Positions 57,383 to 64,000 of a DNA stretch of 64,000 nucleotides are shown one piece after another. The translations under genes and the position numbers were made by a program. The first letter of the stretch is position 1; each line of letters opens with the position of its first letter. The notes below the pieces were generated by a model that ran no database searches, was not told the origin of the DNA, and was given only the letters and a program-made list of their open reading frames with translations. Origin of the DNA: Linum tenue (lineage: Eukaryota; Streptophyta; Magnoliopsida; Malpighiales; Linaceae); NCBI GenBank assembly GCA_946122785.1, contig CAMGYJ010000006.1, positions 67,085,676-67,149,675 on the forward strand. Reading direction: 5' to 3'.

Positions 57383-57591
57383 AATAACATGCATGAATAT
57401 AAGTAAATTTGCATTAAAAATTGAAATTTTTTGCATAGTATTTTAGTTTTTTTTATACATAAATAGTGGGATATCTCACTAGTCACAATAACATGCATGA
57501 ATATAAGTAAATTTGCATTAAAAATTGAAATTTTTTTGCATAGTATTTTAGTTTTTTTTATACATAAATAGTGGGATATCTCACTAGTCAC
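57383..57591. repeat. Two-copy tandem repeat, period about 104 bp
   Basis: Copies at 57383-57486 and 57487-57591 are identical apart from one T in a homopolymer. They are AT-rich and contain GGGATATCTCACTAGTCAC at the end of each unit. The antisense open frame is simply the repeat read twice. Confidence 0.93.
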
Positions 57592-57599
57592 TAGGAGAC

Positions 57600-58422
57600 A
57601 TCTACTTTTATCTTCATCAGCACTATATCACTACAAAATTTATAAGCATAGGGTACAAACATAGGGGACAATCATTTTATTCCATCTCCGATAATACAAT
57701 TTTAATTGATTTTAGCGACAAACTGATAAAATTGTCTACAATAATTGAGAATTAAATATTTAATTGATTTGGGATTTATCAAGTTGTCTCCAATGGGCTC
57801 TAACGCTAAATTAAATGAAGAAAGGTTTGGCACTGTTGAGAATCCGCGTCATCTATGCAGATTTTCTTGTTATTGTTTTTTGGGATAAAATTATCCCAAA
57901 ATTAAGTAAATAAATATAGATCCTTTAAAAATGAAATACATTATTTTATAGTATTTTTTAGCGAGAAAGTGAAACGAATCAATTAAGAGAGGTAGAGATA
58001 GATTAATTTGTTACAAAAAAAAGGTAGTTTCACTTTTTTGTTTATCTAACAATCCGCAAGTCATTTACTATGGCCTCATCTTCACTGTGTAATCTTCTAT
58101 AAGATATCAATCATTTATTCCCTTGATATAACATGCAAAACCCTACTCCTATTCCATCATTCCATTTCAGTCGGCCAAATGCCCTCCTCTTTCTAACTTC
58201 TTTTTCTTCTCAATATTGTTGGCCTCACCCTTCTTTACATATTGCAGACGTCGTCCGTTCCTTTTCCTTCTCTCCTTCATGCTCCAAGTTAGCTTCTCTT
58301 TCTCATATCGAGTAGTCATTAGCGTTCCCTTCCTTTGAGCTTACCAAGGTACGAATTCAAATATATTTCGTTAAGTTTTATTTGAATTATAATTTAGTAT
58401 ATTGTAAGTTTCTATTGTATAA
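57600..58422. other. Intergenic DNA, no gene seen
   Basis: AT-rich with short frames only. Confidence 0.5.
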
Positions 58423-58427
58423 GCTGG

Positions 58428-59856
58428 TGACACGCTAAAACACAACACCTAACAATGGCCAAGTGTAACCAATGAAAGGGACTGCAGTATAGTGGCACAA
58501 GTAATAAATATCGAATCCACGGGTCTCTAGAGTTACTATTACTCAGCTTCAGTTCATTATCTAGCAAACTAGATTAAGGATTGATTAACTAAACTACTCT
58601 ACTAACTAAACTAAGTAAAACTACTAATTACAGTTTGGGAACTCACTTAGGTATGATTCCCCCTAGCTCCTCAATTAGGTCCAAGTTGCAATTACCTTTG
58701 GTTGATCTACTGATGATTAAACTGCGGAAGATCCTAAATTAGCTTGGAATCTCTTAAGCTGACCAAGCCCTCTCAGTCAAACTACCCGGCAGACGACTAG
58801 TCTTCACCAGGATAGAAAGCTGAGGCTATAAACACAGAACTCTACTACTGGAATGAATTCCAGTACAAAGCAGTGAATTGATTGACTCTCGCACAACCAA
58901 TTCACCACTATCAATCAAGGAAGCTCTCTTAACCTAATCAGATTCTATCTATCATAGGTTAAAGCAGAAATCAAGAGAATTTGATCAAGATTCAATTGAC
59001 TCAATAAATCATGCCTCAATCGATTATAATCAAACAATATAGCATCCAAAACTTCATACAAGAAAGATCCTAACACATGGAACTAGGGTTCCTCAAAACC
59101 TAAGTGAAGGGAAGTTACTCCATAGAGAAGAGAGAGACTGCAGAAATCTGATCTAGATCTTCAATCTCCATCTCCAAGCTTGATTCCCGAGCTCCAATGG
59201 CGAAGAAATCCTCCAAAATAGCTCCAAGAATGTTCCCAAGTCGCTCTCTCTCTCTAGGGTTCGTCCCTTGGGTGTTTGGGAACCAAAACCCAGCTCTCTC
59301 TTTCCTTTGGCTCGAATCTGCCTCAAAGATTCTGGGCGAATTACGGGCTGAATTACGGTCGTAATTCTTCCATGCCCGTATTTTGCCCAAAACACGCGTT
59401 TTGGTTATGTTTCAGCGCACCCAAAGCTCCTCTCGGCAGTGAAATTACGGGCATGGGAGGCCAAATTACGGTCGTAATTCTCCTACCCGTAATTCTTCCT
59501 CCTCTCCTGTTCAAAGCTTCGTTTCTCCCTCGTTCGGACTCCAAATCAGTCGCCGTTTGAACCCAGACGCTCGTAGTCTCATTCTCTTTCTTTTTCATAA
59601 CAAGCTTGCCTGATTATTTTTCCATAAAGTGAGGTATAAATCCATTCTTCTTCAGGTCATGACCGAGTTTCTTCTCCCTAATCGCCAATTGATCTCTGAT
59701 TGACTTGAAACTTGCGTCTATGATTCACTTTATGTGCTAGGGCCTGAAATGTGACAAAGGAACACAACCTAGCGTAAAATAGGCCAAAGAAGCGATAATG
59801 CAAGCTTAAACGATCAAGAAACAAAGGGGAAAACATGTGCAAATATCGAGTCATCA
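58428..59856 (-). mobile_element. Solo LTR or LTR-like element, 1.43 kb
   Basis: On the minus strand it starts TGATGACTCGATATTTGCAC and ends with GCGTGTCA, that is TG...CA, and is flanked by the 5-bp direct repeat GCTGG (58423-58427 and 59857-59861). No polymerase domains lie inside. The TGATGACTCG start and the terminal TTAGGTGTTGTGTTTTAGCG-type end resemble plant Gypsy LTRs, so a solo LTR from LTR-LTR recombination is the simplest reading. The interior contains six copies of AATTACGG or its complement at 59337-59505 and a pyrimidine-rich stretch. Confidence 0.7.
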
Positions 59857-60039
59857 GCTGGTGAATTTGTTGTTTGGTATATGTTAAATATATCTTTTTC
59901 AAGCTTCTGACTCTTTTTTTTTTTATCTCTCGAACTATCAATTGGTGATGGCGGTGATGTAGGCACGACATAAGGAAAAGAGAGAGCAAGTGAAGCGATG
60001 GTGATTAGCCACCGGAGGTCTAGCACTCTTGTTAGCTAG

Positions 60040-63000
60040 TTTTTTTTTTTTATGGAAATCTGTAGGAATATATTAATCAGGTGTAGCGGTTACATTGTCC
60101 GACTCTATCTGATCAACTAGAAACATCGGTGGTCTATCAAACCAAATCATACTCTCGTTCCATCTCGTCTCCGAATGGCACATAATGTGCGCAGCCTTGT
60201 TACCTTCTCTTGGTGAGAATTGCCAGCTCCCCTGTCCCATTTCGCCTAGGAGCTTCCGAATGTTCCTGCATATAATCCCAACTTCAGTATGGATACTTCC
60301 CGCTGCCGCGAGCTTGGATGTCAGCGTTTGGCAGTCTGTTTCCAAGATCACATTCGTCAACTGAGCTTGGGCAGCGACCTGTAATCCGAATTCCGCGGCC
60401 AGGGCTTCAGCCATCTCCGTCTCCCACATTCCAGGAAGCTTTTTTGCAGCGGCTAGGATGAACTTCCCCTCCGCATCCCGAATAACAGCACCAAGACCAA
60501 TACCCCCTGTTGGAAAGATCCCCGCATCTGTGTTTAACTTCACAAAACCATACCTTGGTTTCTTCCAGCACTTCACCCCAGCGGGTTCGATTAGCCTTTC
60601 TTCTTCCCCCTGCTGCGTTCGGTACTCCTCAATGAAGGCCTTTGCACGAGGCACAATCGCACTCTCCTCCATTTTTTGGCCATTGAACAGTTGGGCGTTC
60701 CTTTCCCGCCATATAAGCCAGAGAAGGACACACCAATCTTCCACCTCAGCAGTCGGTTTCGTCTCCAACACCTTCTTAAACCAGGAATAGCTACACTCGG
60801 ACTGACGGGATTCAAAGCAGCTTGCCAGAGCCGACCCTCTCCACAGTCTAGAGGACCACGCGGAGTCCCCGAAAATGTGGGCTTGAGTCTCACGATCATC
60901 ACAAAAAGGGCACATGTCTCCCCATCTTGTACTTTTTCCACTTATATGATCTCCTGTAGGCAAAATGTCTCTCAAGAAACGCCAAAGGAAGTGCTTAATT
61001 TTTGGTGGAATTTTTAGCCCCCACAGCCCTTTCCACACTTCCGCCCCTCCGAACTGCACGATCGACTCCCTTGCTTTGAATTGCTCTAACCAGTAACGAT
61101 ACCCGTCACGGACAGTGTATTCGCCTGAGTTGCTTCCCCTCCAGATCAGCCTATCCTTTTCCTCAATATCTCGGAGAGGAATTTGCCGGATTACTTCAGC
61201 TATCTCTGTCGGAAAGCAGCCCTCCAGAACTGCCTCATCCCACCTGTCCGATTCCGTCGAAATTAGCTCGCGGACGCTGGCGTCAAGCGGGAGCCCCATA
61301 GGAGCAGACTCCACAAAAGATACAGGCTCGGTGGGTAACCATCTATCCCCCCAAATGCGGATTGAAGCTCCATTGCCTACTCTCCACCGAAGACCATCGT
61401 TTAAGAAAGCTTGAGCTCCCATTAAGCTCCGCCAGATGAAGCTGGGACGGTAGCCCTCTGAAGCGTCCAGGATAGAGGTGTTTTTATGATACTTAGCACA
61501 CAATATCCGCCCAATCAGCGAGTCGGGCCTTTCATACAATCGCCATAGCTGCTTTGCGAGCATTGCCGTGTTGAAACCCTGCATATCCCGGAAACCAAGG
61601 CCTCCTTCCTCCTTTGCACATATCATCTCCTCTCTTCTTAGCCAATGCACTCGCCTTTCCACTCCTCGTTGACCCCAATAAAAATTACCAATGAGTTTGT
61701 GAATTTCCTCCACCACAAGAGTAGGAATCCGAAATACCGACATAGCATAGGTGAACTGTGCTTGTGCCACCGATTTTATCAGTACTTCTCGACCCGCCAC
61801 TGATAGCGATCTTTCCTTCCAGCTCTTAAGTTTCTTTCGAAGTCTCTCCAGGATACCCTGGAAAATATCTTTCTTCGAACGTCCCACTACAGTCGGTAGC
61901 CCCAAGTATTTGTCATGCTTTTCCACCAGCTTCATTCCCAGTTCGCCACTGATCATCAAACGTAGGTGCATCTTCACATTTCCACTGAAAGAGACTTCAG
62001 ATTTTTGGAAACTAACCTGTTGACCAGACTCTCTCTCATAAGCTCCCAAAATTTCCTTCAAGGTGCTCGCCTCCTTGACAGTCGCTTTTCCAAAGAAAAC
62101 GCTATCATCGGCAAAGAAGAGATGAGTAATTAATGGTGCCCCTCTTGCCGGGGAGAAGCCGTGAAACTTTCCTTCAGCAACAGCCTTTTTTGTAAACGCG
62201 GAAAGGCCCTCTGCGCACAGAAGAAAAAGGTACTGGGATAAAGGATCCCCCTGCCTCAATCCTCTTTCTGGGGTAAAACTCTGTGACTGATGCCCATTAA
62301 CCAAGACTGAGTAGGACACCGTCCGAACACACATCATAATCCATAGTATCCACTGTTCCGCAAAACCCATTTTCCGCATAATTCCTTCAAGGAACCACCA
62401 CTCCACCCGATCGTATGCTTTTGCCATGTCGATTTTAGCTGCAAAATAACCTCCCTTGCTAGTCTTCCCAATTTTCTTCATCGAGTGGAAGCATTCGAAG
62501 GCAGCCATGACGTTATCCGTTATGAATCGTCCCGGCACAAAAGCACTTTGTTCCTCTGTAACCACCGAATCCAACACCTCTTTCAGGCGGTTCGCAAGCA
62601 CCTTTGCTACTAATTTATATAGCACATTGCACAGGCTGATATGTCGGAACTCTTTAGGGGAGTCCGGATTCTTCACTTTGGGGATCAGAGCAATAAGAGT
62701 ATGATTGAGCTGCTCGGGCATAATCCCTCGGTCCAAGATATTCAGAACTGTCCCCACTACATCATCGCCAATAATGTTCCAGTATCGCTGATAAAAGAGT
62801 ACGGACATACCATCCGCTCCCGGAGCTTTTCTCTTTCCCATCTGCTTAAGAGCTACAACCACCTCATCTCGGCAGAACGGACGGGTGAGGGCAGCATTTT
62901 GCTCCACAGAAATGGATGATCCAATCGCGTCCAACACCGGGGTTGAGTCTGGTACGTGCCCTGCATGAAAAAGGGACAAGAAATAATTAACCATGCAAAC

Positions 63001-64000
63001 CTGGATCTGCTCAGTTCCCACGTGCAGGAGCCCTCCCTCGTCCTTCAGTTTTCGTATAGTATTTCTCCTCCTGCGAGCTGAAGCTTTTTTATGGAAGAAA
63101 TTAGTATTATTATCTCCCTTCCTCAGCCAATCAATTCGTGACCGCTGTTGCCAATAGATTTCTTCATTGTCTTCTACCTCCAACAGTTCCGACTCAAGTT
63201 GCTTCAGTTGAAAGACAACCTGTTCCATTTTTTTACCCCGTTCCAGCGAGCGGATCGCCCTCCTAATGCGCTCTTTCTGTTTCCGGAAGTTTGGGAAAGC
63301 CGAGAGGCTCCAAGCATTTAGCTCATCCCTGCAAGCGTTAATCTTTGCAATAGTATCACCCGGAGGCCCTCGGTTCCACGCTGCAGCTATCACATCAGGG
63401 CATTGCTCATGCTTTGCCCATTGGGATTCAAACCTGAACATCCAACCCCATTTCGGGTCTTCATCATCCTCGCCATTCGTATCACAGACAATCGGGCGGT
63501 GATCCGACTTTATCTTGTCTAAATGCTTCACTCTCGCCTTTGGAAAAGACTCACACCATTCTTTGGAGGCAAGGAATCTATCAAGTCGTTCTTCGATGAA
63601 ACCTCCTGCAGAGCGGTTGTTCACCCAGGTAAACTTGTACCCTTGAAATCCCAAATCATTGAGGCCCGTGTCAAAAAGACACTCTCTGAAAGCTGCCATA
63701 TCAGCTGTACGAGCTTCACGACCACCCTCCTTTTCTTCGTTAGTTAAGATTTGGTTGAAATCCCCCCCGCACAGCCAAGGTCCATCCCATTGCTGAGAGA
63801 GGGTTCTCAGAAGCTCCCAAGTTCTATGCTTTTCGCTATCTTCTGGCCACCCATATAGACCAGTAAAGCGCCAGTCCACTGAACCCTTCTCTTAGATTTT
63901 TGCATCAATGTAATGAAGGTCCTTTGACATTATTTTTACCTCCAAATCTTCTCGCCACCATAAACTAACTCCCCCCGCTCTACCGCCACCCGATCTATCA
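60040..64000 (-). mobile_element. Second L1-type LINE, 5' part beyond the window
   Basis: A poly(A) tail (poly(T) on plus, 60040-60051) marks the 3' end of a minus-strand element whose ORF2 runs to the right edge. Protein sequence is only distantly like that of the LINE at 45.2 kb, so it is a separate lineage. The TSD cannot be checked because the 5' end is outside the window. Confidence 0.93.
60073..64000 (-). pseudogene. LINE ORF2 (endonuclease, RT, zf-RVT, RNase H), one nonsense codon, 5' incomplete
   Basis: From the window edge the endonuclease frame reads GGRAGGVSLWWRE...KDLHYIDAKI and meets a TAA at 63892-63894. It then continues open for about 1267 codons from 63879 to the stop at 60073. 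Landmarks are WLCGGDFNQIL and KSDHRPI (endonuclease), LIPKV and a GLRQGDPLSQYLF block, FADD near residue 588 of the open part (RT), IPPKIKHFLWRFL...CPFCDDRETQAHIF (zf-RVT) and TDAGIF...AEALAAEFGL...ETDCQTL...REGNKAAH (RNase H). A single lesion in nearly 4 kb suggests a recent copy. Confidence 0.94.

Noticed and set aside
57379..57591. Minus-strand 70-codon repeat protein
   Set aside because: It is the translation of a 104-bp AT-rich tandem duplication.
59115..59598. Small genes of 80-94 codons near 59.1-59.6 kb
   Set aside because: They lie within the LTR-like element and overlap on both strands with no domain.

Overview
This window is nuclear DNA from a seed plant, most likely a eudicot. 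It contains plant-type spliced genes (thaumatin-like protein, DUF615/DarP-like protein), a plastid J-protein, and plant lineages of transposable elements (Copia, L1-like LINEs with a C-terminal RNase H, hAT, Mutator-like elements, a Helitron). I see no prokaryotic features, no rRNA or complete tRNA genes and no CRISPR. I cannot name the species.

Only three host genes are supported, all on the minus strand. (1) 11068-12485 is a two-exon thaumatin-like protein with a hydrophobic, possibly GPI-anchored tail. (2) 29789-31460 is a six-exon organelle-type homologue of the bacterial ribosome-maturation factor YjgA/DarP (DUF615). (3) 40990-41514 is an intronless plastid J-domain protein resembling DNAJ11. 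They are 10-18 kb apart and do not look functionally linked.

Most of the rest is mobile DNA, and many insertions can be bounded to the base by target-site duplications (TSDs). The left part (1-10 kb) has a TRIM, several MITEs and Mutator-like elements, and a fold-back element with a 218-bp near-perfect palindrome. At 12.8-13.8 kb is a MITE upstream of the thaumatin-like gene. At 17.6-19.3 kb is a degenerate minisatellite interrupted by a non-autonomous hAT element. At 20.2-23.2 kb are two neighbouring Mutator-like elements with 9-bp TSDs and coding-like interiors. At 24.6-29.1 kb is a Copia element whose 5' LTR is fused directly to the protease region. At 32.7-37.1 kb is a decayed but fully bounded ZMYM1-like hAT element whose 5' terminus is tandemly duplicated. 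At 38.4-44.3 kb are further hAT-type MITEs, one nested at the edge of another, and a 5'-truncated LINE.

The right part holds a full-length 7.3-kb LINE with a perfect 13-bp TSD (45181-52486), a Helitron (52823-54756), an AT-rich stretch, a 1.4-kb solo LTR or LTR-like element (58428-59856) and a second LINE that runs off the window end (60040-64000+).

The most unusual points are these. A 171-bp GC-AG intron in the DUF615 gene is in frame and has no stops. A stop codon sits exactly on the splice donor of the thaumatin-like gene. The full-length LINE has a stop-free leader of about 1.1 kb in frame with ORF1. Three MITEs share the same TIR but have different self-repetitive interiors. Gene-capture-like Mutator elements share subterminal ACGT motifs.
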